Assembly (NCBI GenBank): GCA_021816725.1
Contig: JAKAXD010000001.1
Location: 377,257-437,208, forward strand
Origin: Thermoplasmata archaeon
GTDB lineage: Archaea; Thermoplasmatota; Thermoplasmata; Thermoplasmatales; GCA-001856825
DNA length: 59,952 bases
Direction of reading: 5' to 3'
The translations under genes were made by a program, and so were the position numbers. The first letter of the stretch is position 1. Each line of letters starts with the position of its first letter. Below are positions 27,398 through 36,528 of this stretch, piece after piece. Under the pieces are notes generated by a model. It saw only the letters and a list, made by a program, of their open reading frames with translations, did no database searches and was not told the origin of the DNA.

Positions 27398-27826
27398 TTA
27401 TCTGTACAGTTCGTAAACCCTAAGGAATGCGCCTTTCTTCTTCTCCCTTATATCTGATTCATCAGACTCCACTGTTGCTGAGCCCACTTTCTTGCCACCC
27501 AAGGTCTCTATGATGCATGTAGAGCCCTTCTTAATATCACCGACAATGCCCTTAATTCCTGCTGCATACAGGTTTGCGCCATTCTTTATCCCGGCATAAG
27601 CACCGTCGTCAATTACTACCCTCGGGAATTCCTTGGACACCATAATCCTTAGGGTAGGAAGCCATTTTTCTTCATATTTGACTAGTATTGGAACTGGGCC
27701 ATCATAGATAACATAGTGATCATTTTCCTCTATTTCCAAGCTTTTAGACTCCACTGAGATTCCAAAACTATCCAGAAGTTCCTTGTACTCTCTGCTTTCT
27801 CTTTTGGAAAGGAAGTGTCGTTTCAC
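27398..27826 (-). CDS. PUA-domain RNA-binding protein (MCT-1/Tma20-like)
   Basis: The 142-residue protein has an N-terminal pre-PUA domain (MKRHFLSKRESREYKELLDS, then a strand-rich part ending VPILVKYEEKWLPTL) and a C-terminal PUA domain (VVIDDGAYAGIKNGANLYAAGI). This is the architecture of archaeal MCT-1-like proteins, which in eukaryotes act in ribosome recycling and re-initiation as MCT-1-DENR. The Rli1 gene lies 19 kb away. It is 86 bases downstream of purA on the same strand. Confidence 0.88.
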   Translation of the reverse strand: MKRHFLSKRESREYKELLDSFGISVESKSLEIEENDHYVIYDGPVPILVKYEEKWLPTLRIMVSKEFPRVVIDDGAYAGIKNGANLYAAGIKGIVGDIKKGSTCIIETLGGKKVGSATVESDESDIREKKKGAFLRVYELYR

Positions 27827-27912
27827 CTTGTTATGATTCTTGCTTAATCTATAAACATTACGTAATTCCTGATGTTATTAGAGGGGAAGATATGACATAA
27901 TCAATTTGTGCA

Positions 27913-29124
27913 CTAGACGGAGACTCTCTGATATACCTCTATTGCATCCCTCTTTTCGCCGATACCAACCATCACGACTGGAACTTTCAATTCGTCTTCT
28001 ATTAACCCAATATAATCACGCAAATTTGATTTCCCCGTCCCCCATTTATTAAAATTCTCATAGTTCACCTTGTCAGGTTTCCTTGATGGATTGAATTCTT
28101 TAACTTCCTTCCCATCATATTCGTATGAAACTGCAACTTTTATAGAGCTCATCTTTCCCAGTATGTCTACCTTCGTGAGTGCCAGATAGTCAAGTGAATT
28201 CAACCTGACAGCCCTTCGCAACATCGGTAAGTCCAGATGCCCGACACGTCTAGGGCGACCAGTAGTTGTTCCAAATTCGTTCCCTAGGGTTCTAAGTTTA
28301 TCTGCATCTTCCCCAAACATCTCAGTAGGAAATATCCCCTCCCCAACTCTTGTCGTATATGCCTTCGCTACGCCTATAAACTTATTGAAATACCTGGGAG
28401 ATAGACCAGTCCCAACTGTCACTCCAGCTGATGTAGTGTAAGAAGATGTAACATACGGATATGTTCCTGAATCTATATCAATGAATGTACCGTTTGCAGT
28501 TTCAAATAACGCGCTTTTTCCGTCATTTATGGAATCCTCCAGATATTCACGTGTGTCGCAGACGTATTTCTTGATAGATTCATAATCTGCCATCAGGCCA
28601 TCTACATAACCATCGTCGAAAGGAATACGATATATTTGGCTCATAAGCGTTAAATGATCCTTCAGATCTGTCCTATTAGTAAAATCTACCAACCTGATGC
28701 CATATCTTCCGAATTTTGATTCATATGCTGGACCAATACCCTTTAGTGTCGTCCCAATCTTTCCTGCGCCCCTCATTTGCTCAATTTCGCTGTCGCGCTT
28801 GAAATGCAGTTCTGTCACGACATGCGACAGGTCGGAAACTTTTAAATCAAAATTCTTGCGAAATTTGCTAAGAAATTCTATCTCCTCTCTCATCCGTTTA
28901 ATGTTTATTACTACCCCTTTAGCAACTACTACTGTTTTTGAGCCAAGAAACCCAGCGGGGATGAGGTGATACTTGATAGTCTGATCGTCGACGACTACTG
29001 TATGTCCTGCATTCTCCCCTCCGTTAAATCTGACTGTTATATCGAAGTCCTTTGATAGATAATCAATAATTTTCCCTTTACCTTCATCACCAAACTGGCA
29101 GCCAACCAAAGTCAAGGTTTCCAT
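27913..29124 (-). CDS. purA: Adenylosuccinate synthetase
   Basis: The 403-residue enzyme makes adenylosuccinate from IMP and aspartate using GTP. The N-terminal GTP loop is GCQFGDEGKGKIIDYLS, the catalytic His is in NGGENAGHTVVV, and GTTLKGIGPAYESKFGR and GTTTGRPRRVGHLD are further family motifs. The length is on the short side compared with bacterial PurA (about 430) but normal for archaea. The reading begins METLTLVGCQFGD at 29124. Confidence 0.97.
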   Translation of the reverse strand: METLTLVGCQFGDEGKGKIIDYLSKDFDITVRFNGGENAGHTVVVDDQTIKYHLIPAGFLGSKTVVVAKGVVINIKRMREEIEFLSKFRKNFDLKVSDLSHVVTELHFKRDSEIEQMRGAGKIGTTLKGIGPAYESKFGRYGIRLVDFTNRTDLKDHLTLMSQIYRIPFDDGYVDGLMADYESIKKYVCDTREYLEDSINDGKSALFETANGTFIDIDSGTYPYVTSSYTTSAGVTVGTGLSPRYFNKFIGVAKAYTTRVGEGIFPTEMFGEDADKLRTLGNEFGTTTGRPRRVGHLDLPMLRRAVRLNSLDYLALTKVDILGKMSSIKVAVSYEYDGKEVKEFNPSRKPDKVNYENFNKWGTGKSNLRDYIGLIEDELKVPVVMVGIGEKRDAIEVYQRVSV

Positions 29125-29236
29125 TTGAACCTTTTACCCATATATTGAGGGAGATAATAACTTTTCATCCTTGTTTCCAGTAGGAAAAGAAACAAATGTC
29201 TATTTGATAATTGCAAATTAATTCTTATAATTGATT

Positions 29237-30523
29237 TCAATGAATTGTGGTCACTGCATCAGACAAGGAATCTTCAGGAAGTTTTACTCGCCTGAACCAT
29301 ACATAAAATGAGACTATGGAAACTACGTACAAAAGAGCTGCAATTTCAAACGGGAGCCTGTATCTACCTTCCTTCAGCATTATTGAGCCTGGATAGGTTG
29401 AAAATGAGTTCGGCATTCTGAAAAAAATGCTAGTGATTCCAGATGCTACGCCTCTCTGATTACTAGGTATGATCCCCATTATAAGCGAGGTTGACAAGGG
29501 GCCCGATACATTCATCAACAGTGATCTGACTATGAAGAATGTAGCTGAAAGCCCGAAACTTCCTGCAAATGGAATTAAAACCATGAATGCGGTTGAAGCT
29601 AGCATTGTTACCACCATTGCATTTATCAAGCCCATTCTTCTCCCAAGCGCAGGCGCGATCAAAGCTGATAATGCGAGCAAGGCGCTCGCAACACCAAGAA
29701 CAGGTCCGCTGATTGTATCTGGAACCTGAAATTTATAATTGAACCACTGGCTCATGAGGGGAATGAACAATCCTGCACCGACAGCTATGCCTACGTTGGA
29801 AAGTATGTATTTTGTCAAAACATCCTTTGTCTTTGATGTCATAGGTTCTCTCTTCTCTATGTTACCCCCGCTCTTTCTCTCAGAAATGCCCAGGAAGAAG
29901 ACGGTAGAGGCGACCGTGGCAATTCCTAGGGCAACATAAAGGAATAAATGAGCATCGAGTGTGCTTACCCCAAATCGAGTAAGGGGTGAAACAAGATATA
30001 TCATGAACCCTCCACCTGCCCACGCTCCATTTAACATTAGGGAATTTAGCGAGAACGCCGCTGTCCTCTTTTCAACAGAGGACAATTCGGAAAGCATTGC
30101 TCCCTGCGAACTGCTGAATGCTGCATCTCCAGCTCCAACGATGACAGCCACAATTATCAGCAGATATAATGAAGTTGCCAAAGCAAGGACAATGATCCCG
30201 ATTCCAAGTGCTACGTTCCCGTATATTATGACGCCTTTCCTTCCTTTTTTGTCGGAAAGGAGCCCCAGAGGTATAGAGAGGATAGATGCTACAACTCCCT
30301 CCATAGTAAAGAGTAGGCCTGCATATATGATCGACAAACCCCTAACAGTGTGGAGAAAATATGACAAGTCAGTAAATACCAGCCCAAGAGCCAAGTTTCC
30401 CAGGAAACTTCCGACTATAAGTAATTTTGAATTCCTGGAGATTCCAGAGAAGTCAGAGAAGATACCTTTCCTATCTACCAAGAGGTAACACCGTAAATGC
30501 ACTATTGCGCGACAGGCATTCAT
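29237..30523 (-). CDS. Major facilitator superfamily transporter
   Basis: The 428-residue protein has about 12 membrane helices, starting at LLIVGSFLGNLALGLVFTDL. The loop between helices 2 and 3 has the MFS signature (LGLLSDKKGRKGVII), and a charged central loop (SERKSGGNIEKREPMTSKTK) separates the two halves. Substrate unknown. The first 30 residues look unusual for an MFS N-terminus, and a TTG about 14 codons in is an alternative start. It is not in an obvious operon. Confidence 0.86.
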   Translation of the reverse strand: MNACRAIVHLRCYLLVDRKGIFSDFSGISRNSKLLIVGSFLGNLALGLVFTDLSYFLHTVRGLSIIYAGLLFTMEGVVASILSIPLGLLSDKKGRKGVIIYGNVALGIGIIVLALATSLYLLIIVAVIVGAGDAAFSSSQGAMLSELSSVEKRTAAFSLNSLMLNGAWAGGGFMIYLVSPLTRFGVSTLDAHLFLYVALGIATVASTVFFLGISERKSGGNIEKREPMTSKTKDVLTKYILSNVGIAVGAGLFIPLMSQWFNYKFQVPDTISGPVLGVASALLALSALIAPALGRRMGLINAMVVTMLASTAFMVLIPFAGSFGLSATFFIVRSLLMNVSGPLSTSLIMGIIPSNQRGVASGITSIFFRMPNSFSTYPGSIMLKEGRYRLPFEIAALLYVVSIVSFYVWFRRVKLPEDSLSDAVTTIH

Positions 30524-30679
30524 TTAATGCATTGGTAAAACGGGCAGGAAATCCCTCCGCTATTAGCATATACCTCCATATTCCTAATAATTTAAATTTT
30601 CCACCTTATGCGATAAAAATTTCACATATTGGAAATGACAATGGTGAATGAATGTACTGAATATCGTCAATCATATATT

Positions 30680-30689
30680 CTTATAATTA
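30680..30689 (+). promoter_or_regulatory. TATA box of the UbiB-like gene
   Basis: CTTATAATTA. Its centre is about 24 bases before the ATG at 30709 but only 18 before the alternative GTG at 30703, so it favours the ATG as the start of a leaderless message. Confidence 0.5.
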
Positions 30690-30708
30690 GGAACAGCCTA
30701 AGGTGTCA

Positions 30709-32241
30709 ATGACTTTGCTGGGTCGAATCCAGGGGATAGGAATTGCAATCAAATACTATCCAAGAGCAAGATACCTCAGGTACTATCAGCGAGTCCTTGA
30801 AAGGACCGGGAAGCCACCAGAAAGGCAGCGTAGCGTTAGAGAAGCGATAAAACTTCGGGATGCTATGATTAAGTCCGGTCCCTTGTTCATAAAACTGGGT
30901 CAAGTCCTTTCGTCAAGGAGGGATGTTGTTCCTGAAGAGTATGTACAAGTTCTCACTGAGCTTCAGGATTCAGTGCCAATGCCATCTTTTGAGCCTGTCA
31001 GGACGCTGATAGAAGAAGAGATCGGGAAGATTACGGAAGTATTTGAAGAGTTTGATGAAACGGGAATATCTGGAGCTAGCTTGGGTCTTGTTTACAAGGC
31101 AAAGTATAAAGGAAATGATGTTGCTGTTAAAGTGAACAGACCAAATATTAGGGAAACAATAAAAAAAGACAAGGAGAAGGTCACTGCATTCGTTGCTCTC
31201 CTGGAACGTTTTACCGGAAAGACGTTCTCGCTATCTGCCTTTGCAGAACAATTCCTTTCGAGTTTGGAACTCGAGCTTGACTACAAAAGGGAAGCTGAGT
31301 CGATTGGAATCATAGCGGATAAGATAACCGAATTGGACCTGGAATTGGAAGTAATGGTGCCAAAAGTCTACAATGATATTTCTACCTCAAAAGTTCTGGT
31401 AATGGAATATATGGATTTCATTAAAATTACAGATGTAGATGAATTGAAATCTAACGGTGCAGATCTCCCCAAAATAGCAAAGATAATCGATGAAATGTTC
31501 TTGAGGCTCGCCCTTAGGGAGGGGCGGTTCCACGCAGATCCTCATCCCGGAAATTTAGGATGGAACAAGAGGAATAAGATCGTTCTCCTTGACTACGGTA
31601 TGACCTCTGAACTCCCAGAGAATATGAGGGATAAACTTCTCACAGGATATTATTACCTTTCAACTCTCGATGCAAGACATCTCTTGAGCGTACTGGTGGA
31701 TATTGACCTTGTTGATCCCCTTGCTGACAAAGTCTTCATGGAGCAAGTGCTTACCACGATATTCCGGGACCTTGAAGGTAAGGAAATCAGCAAGATGGAA
31801 TATCAGGAACTTGTACACAAGGCAAACACGGTTCTATTCAGGTTCCCTTTCAGACTTCCATACAATCTTGCGCTATTTGCGAGAATGTCTGTCATCCTGG
31901 ATGGAGTATGCAAGACCCTTGATAAGGACTTCAACTTCATAAGCGTAGTCGCGGAAATAATGAAGGAAGAGAAGGCAGCCTTCAAGATTCTTAAGAGAAG
32001 GCTCCTAGACATCCCACAGAGAATTCAAAAGATAGTCTCGGACTACATCAGCATACCTGACCTTATAAGGAATGCAAACAGACCAATAGAAGGGAAGAGG
32101 AAGGCAAATTACTCGAGTGCTATAATAGCAAGCGGTTTTCTTATATCTGGTGCTATTCTGATATCCAGTACGATCTACGGCATAATATTATTTGCAGGTG
32201 GAGCCATCTTTGCAGCTCTTTCTCTTTGGACTAACTTATAG
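30709..32241 (+). CDS. ABC1/UbiB family atypical protein kinase-like protein
   Basis: A 510-residue protein with the UbiB signatures: GPLFIKLGQVLSSRRDVVP (the KxGQ motif that occludes the active site), SLGLVYKAKYKGNDVAVKV (Ala-rich variant of the P-loop and the catalytic Lys), and FHADPHPGNLG with LLDYGMTSEL (catalytic loop and metal Asp). The C-terminus carries two hydrophobic helices (about 475-510), as in membrane-bound members. The family supports isoprenoid quinone synthesis or lipid handling. It overlaps the convergent hsp20 gene by 11 bases. Confidence 0.92.
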   Translation: MTLLGRIQGIGIAIKYYPRARYLRYYQRVLERTGKPPERQRSVREAIKLRDAMIKSGPLFIKLGQVLSSRRDVVPEEYVQVLTELQDSVPMPSFEPVRTLIEEEIGKITEVFEEFDETGISGASLGLVYKAKYKGNDVAVKVNRPNIRETIKKDKEKVTAFVALLERFTGKTFSLSAFAEQFLSSLELELDYKREAESIGIIADKITELDLELEVMVPKVYNDISTSKVLVMEYMDFIKITDVDELKSNGADLPKIAKIIDEMFLRLALREGRFHADPHPGNLGWNKRNKIVLLDYGMTSELPENMRDKLLTGYYYLSTLDARHLLSVLVDIDLVDPLADKVFMEQVLTTIFRDLEGKEISKMEYQELVHKANTVLFRFPFRLPYNLALFARMSVILDGVCKTLDKDFNFISVVAEIMKEEKAAFKILKRRLLDIPQRIQKIVSDYISIPDLIRNANRPIEGKRKANYSSAIIASGFLISGAILISSTIYGIILFAGGAIFAALSLWTNL

Positions 32242-32596
32242 GAACTGTTTTTACTTCCTTTCTCCTTACCACTATGTCTAGAACTCCATCGTCCATGGAA
32301 GCCTTTATGGAGTCAGAATCAAATTCACTGCTTATCCTAATGAACTTAGAAAACTCTTCAACCCTTTCTTCATAAACCAGCTTTCCTTTTATATTCTTCT
32401 TCCTGCTACCCGAAACCTTTAGCCCTGTTTTTGTACTTAGTATTTTTACATCTTCCTTTTTGAACCCTGGGAGATCGAGGTAGATGTGTATTTCTTCCCC
32501 TTCTTCTGAAATGTCTATTGGAGGATAGAAGACTTCTGAAATTGTTTTGATCCTTTGACCAGCCTTCTTAACTACACCTTCTATTCCTATTTGCAT
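32231..32596 (-). CDS. Small heat shock protein Hsp20
   Basis: The 121-residue protein has an alpha-crystallin domain (about 30-115) with EEIHIYLDLPGFKKEDVKI, a turn at KVSGSRKKNIKGKLVYEERV, and the terminal A-x-x-x-x-G-V-L motif (ASMDDGVLDIVV). It would hold unfolding proteins as an ATP-independent chaperone. The C-terminal I-x-I tail is reduced to VPIS. It follows the phosphohexomutase gene by 51 bases on the same strand and overlaps the convergent UbiB-like gene. Confidence 0.92.
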   Translation of the reverse strand: MQIGIEGVVKKAGQRIKTISEVFYPPIDISEEGEEIHIYLDLPGFKKEDVKILSTKTGLKVSGSRKKNIKGKLVYEERVEEFSKFIRISSEFDSDSIKASMDDGVLDIVVRRKEVKTVPIS

Positions 32597-32647
32597 AAAT
32601 ACAAAGTTATCGTGAAAATATAAGGATTTTGTATCGTCCCACCTAAA

Positions 32648-33976
32648 TTAAGATGTGATCAGGCCCTTAATCTCCCTTTCTCTGCGGTCAATCCATTCAG
32701 AATCCATTGAGCTAATGTAAATTCTGATAGCTGGTTCAGTGCCGGAAGGCCTAATCAGAATGAAGCTATCCTTTTCCAGCAACCGAAGGCCATCTATTTC
32801 GTCGTAACTCATTTTAGAGTAGTATTCCTTAAATTTTGCCTTGATTTCCTTGAAGTCATCCCTATTTGCAATTTTTATTCTCCTTAACTTGTAATCGGGA
32901 AGCTCCTTTATTAAATCAGAAATTTCAGCACCCCTAGATGAGATTATGTCCAGTGCGAGGGCAAGCGATAGCCCCCCATCCCCCCCGTTTAGGTATCTGG
33001 GAAAGATTACCTTCCCGTTCTCTTCTCCGCCAAGCAGTCCATTTGTTCTGGTAAGAACTTCTGAAATTACAGGAGCTCCAACTGGTGTCCTTATCAATTT
33101 TACCCCATGCTTTTGAGCTACCCAGTCAATCAGGAAGCTTGAAGCTACTGGAAATACCAAGTCTCCTTTATATTTGTCAAGCAGATGGTCCGCGGCAAGC
33201 GCAACGAACTTGTCACCATCTATCATCTTTCCCTTCTCGTCAAGAAATACCGCTCTGTCGCCATCGCCATCATGAGCTACCGACAAATCAAATTCAGTAC
33301 TTTTTGCAAATGAAATGAGGTCCTTTATGTTTTCCTCAGTTGGTTCTGGTTCTCTTCCTGGGAAATAGGAGTCCGTATTTGCGTTTATACTTACATAATT
33401 TGCTTCCAGCAATCTAAGCAATCTGGGGGTAGTAACTACAGTAGTGGAATTTGCGCAGTCTATCAATAACCTGAAACGCTTCTTTCTAATTTGGTCCCGG
33501 TTGACATTTTTCAAAATTTCCCTGAGGTAGGGTTCTACTGCCTCCTCCTTATGGGAAGCGCCAACTGTGTCCCATCTCGATTTGTTAAAGTTCCCATTTT
33601 CAATTAGCCCCTCAATCTTAACTTCTTCGCCTTTCCCGGGGTTGGAACCGTCTTTTGAGATAACCTTGAAACCATTGAAGTTTGGTGGATTGTGGGATGC
33701 CGTTATCATTACTCCCGGTATATTGTTCAATTTGCAGTATATCTGGGCAGCCGGAGTAGGTATCATACCTAGATCGACTACATCTTTTCCTGAATTCAGC
33801 AAGCCTGCGACGACAACATCCCTGAAAAGGTCTGAAGTCGTTCGATTGTCGTATGCTACCGCTATTTTCTTATCAACATAATATGTTCCAACAGCCATTC
33901 CAAATCTATAACCAAGTTCAGGACTAATGGTTTCATTTAGAACCCCCCTTATTCCGTTGGTGCCGAAAAGAGGCAT
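32648..33976 (-). CDS. Phosphoglucosamine/phosphohexose mutase
   Basis: The 442-residue alpha-D-phosphohexomutase begins MPLFGTNGIRG. The phosphoserine is in TASHNPPNFNGFK, the Mg loop is HDGDGDRAVF, the sugar-binding loop is GGEENGKVIFP, and the phosphate-binding loop is IRPSGTEPAIRIY. The GEEN motif fits phosphoglucosamine or phosphoglucose/phosphomannose activity; exact specificity is not readable. It lies 66 bases downstream of a galactokinase-like gene, so a sugar-phosphate operon is likely. Confidence 0.93.
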   Translation of the reverse strand: MPLFGTNGIRGVLNETISPELGYRFGMAVGTYYVDKKIAVAYDNRTTSDLFRDVVVAGLLNSGKDVVDLGMIPTPAAQIYCKLNNIPGVMITASHNPPNFNGFKVISKDGSNPGKGEEVKIEGLIENGNFNKSRWDTVGASHKEEAVEPYLREILKNVNRDQIRKKRFRLLIDCANSTTVVTTPRLLRLLEANYVSINANTDSYFPGREPEPTEENIKDLISFAKSTEFDLSVAHDGDGDRAVFLDEKGKMIDGDKFVALAADHLLDKYKGDLVFPVASSFLIDWVAQKHGVKLIRTPVGAPVISEVLTRTNGLLGGEENGKVIFPRYLNGGDGGLSLALALDIISSRGAEISDLIKELPDYKLRRIKIANRDDFKEIKAKFKEYYSKMSYDEIDGLRLLEKDSFILIRPSGTEPAIRIYISSMDSEWIDRREREIKGLITS

Positions 33977-34042
33977 AATGGGTCATTGGAAGGTTCATAC
34001 TAATATTTTGCTGATTTTCTGAGATCTCTCGAGTAAATAGTA

Positions 34043-35107
34043 CTAAACTCTAATCTGTTCTTTAGATGACCCTTTTGCTACCGTCAATTCATCGATCCTG
34101 ATTGTCCTGTTAGTTATATTATAATAGTCCCTTATCACATTATCCCTGACCTTTCCAATACTTAGAGAATCGAGGAAGACAAGTACGGATCCCGAATACT
34201 CACCAATGTTAAAGATGAATGTATTTACGTCATATTTTTCTAGGAGCTTTGCTATAATCTTTTGAAACTCAGATAGTATTCCCAGGTTATAACCTATAGA
34301 ACGTGAGTATTCTGAAATAGCAGATATGAAAGAGCCTATATCATTCCCTTCTAAAAATTCGATTGCACTTTCAAAAATCTTCTGCTCTGCAATCATATGA
34401 TTCCGTATCCCCACGTAAGGGAAGACTAACGAGCTGGGCTCCTTGCTCATCATATTTCCGTCTTTGAATCTTTTAAAGCTATTCTGGAATTTAACGAAAT
34501 TTGAATTTGCATCCAAAGACTTCTCTGAAATGAGAAACATTGAGTATGGCTCTAAACTAGTCACCTCATTGCGATATGAATTTGACATTGAGTCGTAAAA
34601 GAGTAGGCTCCCTTCCTTCCCCTGCTTTCTTGCAAGCGTTTCATATGCGTTGTGTCTTCCCCTGATCTTGTCCTGTATTTCTCCACTGATCTGCACCATT
34701 TCTGATATGCTGAGATTCACTTCATTTACCAGTGAGAAAGATTCAACAATGATGTCCACAAATGCAGAATAATACCCAAGTGACTGATTGAATGTCAACG
34801 TTTCCTTTGCTATAATATATGGAGCGTTTGTCCATCCTCGCTGAAGGGCTATGTTTGTCATCATCTTGAGCGGGTCATACCAGTCATTTGAAAGTTTTGA
34901 AGCTTCAAAAGGAATTTCAATAGAATTGACTCCCTTCCATACTACGCTTTTGTTCTTCCTTACCAAGGAAGAAATTTGGAGTGACACCGGAAAGGAAATG
35001 ACTTTTTTAAGATTGGAAACCGTTGGATGTCCTAAAATTGTGGCCACACCTGATTCGGAGATCTTGAATCCTCCTGAAAAGGCGTTTTCTGTTTCTTCGT
35101 CAAACAT
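34043..35107 (-). CDS. Divergent galactokinase-like GHMP protein
   Basis: The 354-residue protein is best read as a degenerate member of the galactokinase branch. The N-terminal ATILGHPTVSNLKKVISFPV lines up with GRVNLIGEHTDYNGG...LP, but the conserved Arg and Glu are missing. The ATP loop G-x-G-S-S-A is replaced by LTFNQSLGYYSAFVD. The C-terminal EQKIFESAIEFLEGND and FISAISEYSRSIGYNLG match the E-x-A-x-x-L-x-x-G-D, M-x-x-S-H-x-S-L-x-x-x-Y region of galactokinases. It could bind a sugar without phosphorylating it. It precedes the phosphohexomutase gene. Confidence 0.6.
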   Translation of the reverse strand: MFDEETENAFSGGFKISESGVATILGHPTVSNLKKVISFPVSLQISSLVRKNKSVVWKGVNSIEIPFEASKLSNDWYDPLKMMTNIALQRGWTNAPYIIAKETLTFNQSLGYYSAFVDIIVESFSLVNEVNLSISEMVQISGEIQDKIRGRHNAYETLARKQGKEGSLLFYDSMSNSYRNEVTSLEPYSMFLISEKSLDANSNFVKFQNSFKRFKDGNMMSKEPSSLVFPYVGIRNHMIAEQKIFESAIEFLEGNDIGSFISAISEYSRSIGYNLGILSEFQKIIAKLLEKYDVNTFIFNIGEYSGSVLVFLDSLSIGKVRDNVIRDYYNITNRTIRIDELTVAKGSSKEQIRV

Positions 35108-35147
35108 CGGTTGACAAATGTTTTAAACATAAAAGTTTTCTTTGTAC

Positions 35148-35573
35148 ATGATATTGTCAGACGGCACTATACTTGACCTTATCCAGAACGGCACAATGTC
35201 GATAGAACCTTTTGACCATTCAAAGTTGACACCGAACGGTTATGATTTCAGTCTTAGTGAAAAGGTCGTTATTGAACCTAACCAAGGTGTTCAGGTTGAG
35301 ACCCTTGAGTCTGTTTTTATCCCAGGTTTTATAGGATCAATGATGTTCCTACGATCTTCGTATGCTAGAAGAGGCCTCGTTGCCAGCTTTGGTTTTGTCG
35401 ATGCGGGATTCAGGGGGAAAATTAGGTTCTATATCAAGAATCTGGGGAACGAGACGGTTGAAATTGTGAAGGAAAAGGGCGTATTTCAGATGATTTTCCT
35501 CAACATGGATAAGGAAGCCCTTAAGACCTATGAAATGAGGTCTGGCCATTACCAGAATCAGGGATTGAAGTAA
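35148..35573 (+). CDS. dCTP deaminase/dUTPase-fold protein
   Basis: The 141-residue protein belongs to the trimeric dCTP deaminase/dUTPase superfamily: MILSDGTILDLIQNG, PNGYDFSLSEKVVI, MFLRSSYARRGLVA (the R-S-x-x-A-R motif) and FVDAGFRGKIRFYIKNLG. The catalytic Glu of dCTP deaminases, expected two residues before the Asn-x-Gly, is a Tyr here, so a dUTPase-like activity or loss of deamination is possible. The ATG at 35148 gives the usual MILSD start; upstream TTG is unlikely. It is divergent from the galactokinase-like gene and 16 bases upstream of a methyltransferase. Confidence 0.85.
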   Translation: MILSDGTILDLIQNGTMSIEPFDHSKLTPNGYDFSLSEKVVIEPNQGVQVETLESVFIPGFIGSMMFLRSSYARRGLVASFGFVDAGFRGKIRFYIKNLGNETVEIVKEKGVFQMIFLNMDKEALKTYEMRSGHYQNQGLK

Positions 35574-35589
35574 GACGGGTTGAACGGGA

Positions 35590-36375
35590 TTGGAATATAT
35601 TAAACTGATAAAGTACCCTGGTTCCAAAAGGTCTCTTATTCCGGTTATTAGAAGGAATTTTATAGAATCGGGAGCAACAGTGTTCATTGATGTCTTCGGT
35701 GGCTCCGGAATAGTTTCCCTGAACATTGATGCGCCAAAAATTGTATACAACGACATTAACAGGGATCTCTACAACCTGTTTAAAATAATCAAATCTTATC
35801 CCGATCTGCTTCTTGAAGTCATGAATAGGTGGACGGTCGACAAAAACAAGTTTACCCAGTATGAAGATATATTCGACGAAAAAGGAATAGTCAACCTAAC
35901 TGATCTGGATAGAGCCTTCAGAACCTTTTACGGGTTCAGCATAGGATTTGGAGGGATGGGGTCTACCTACAGGACAAAAGATGAAAAGTCAACTTATACT
36001 CAAACATTGAAAGTAATATCCAATTATAAGACTATAAGCTCCAGGGTTTCTAAGTGGGTAATTGAAAATCTGGATTTTAGGGATGTATTTACTAAATATG
36101 ATAGTATTAATGCTTTTTTCTACTGCGACCCCCCTTATTCTGGGAAGGATTGGTACGAGCATCCGTTTGAGCCCGGGAATCTAGTAGAGTTGAAATCAAT
36201 ATTGTTGAATCTAAAGGGAAAATACCTTCTAAGTTTCAATGAAACAGACCAGATAGCCAAAGATACTTTCGGTACTCCAAAATTTATAATTGAACTAGAA
36301 AACCAAAACAGGAAGCGAGTGCCTAACGAGCCGGTGCCACTTCGAAGATTCTCAATTTATACCAACATTCCCTGA
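35590..36375 (+). CDS. D12 class DNA N6-adenine methyltransferase, solitary
   Basis: The 261-residue Dam-like enzyme has the SAM motif (KYPGSKRSLIPVI then FIDVFGGSGIVS) and the catalytic motif YCDPPYSGKDWYEHPF. These methylate adenine in a short DNA site. The start is a TTG, 16 bases after the dCTP-deaminase-fold gene, so they are co-transcribed. No restriction endonuclease is next to it, so it is an orphan methyltransferase. Such enzymes in archaea have regulatory or anti-restriction roles; which applies is unknown. Confidence 0.9.
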   Translation: MEYIKLIKYPGSKRSLIPVIRRNFIESGATVFIDVFGGSGIVSLNIDAPKIVYNDINRDLYNLFKIIKSYPDLLLEVMNRWTVDKNKFTQYEDIFDEKGIVNLTDLDRAFRTFYGFSIGFGGMGSTYRTKDEKSTYTQTLKVISNYKTISSRVSKWVIENLDFRDVFTKYDSINAFFYCDPPYSGKDWYEHPFEPGNLVELKSILLNLKGKYLLSFNETDQIAKDTFGTPKFIIELENQNRKRVPNEPVPLRRFSIYTNIP

Positions 36376-36528
36376 ACGATGCAAGATTCAGCATTGATAA
36401 TCAAATAGAATGTTGTGAACAACGCAAGAAGCTGAACTGCCGTCTAACGTCTGTCAGAGTATATTCTCGTTCGGTGAGTTTAACATTGAGCCTGTCTTTT
36501 TCAATTCCGTATCATTTTCCTCCGTTAA

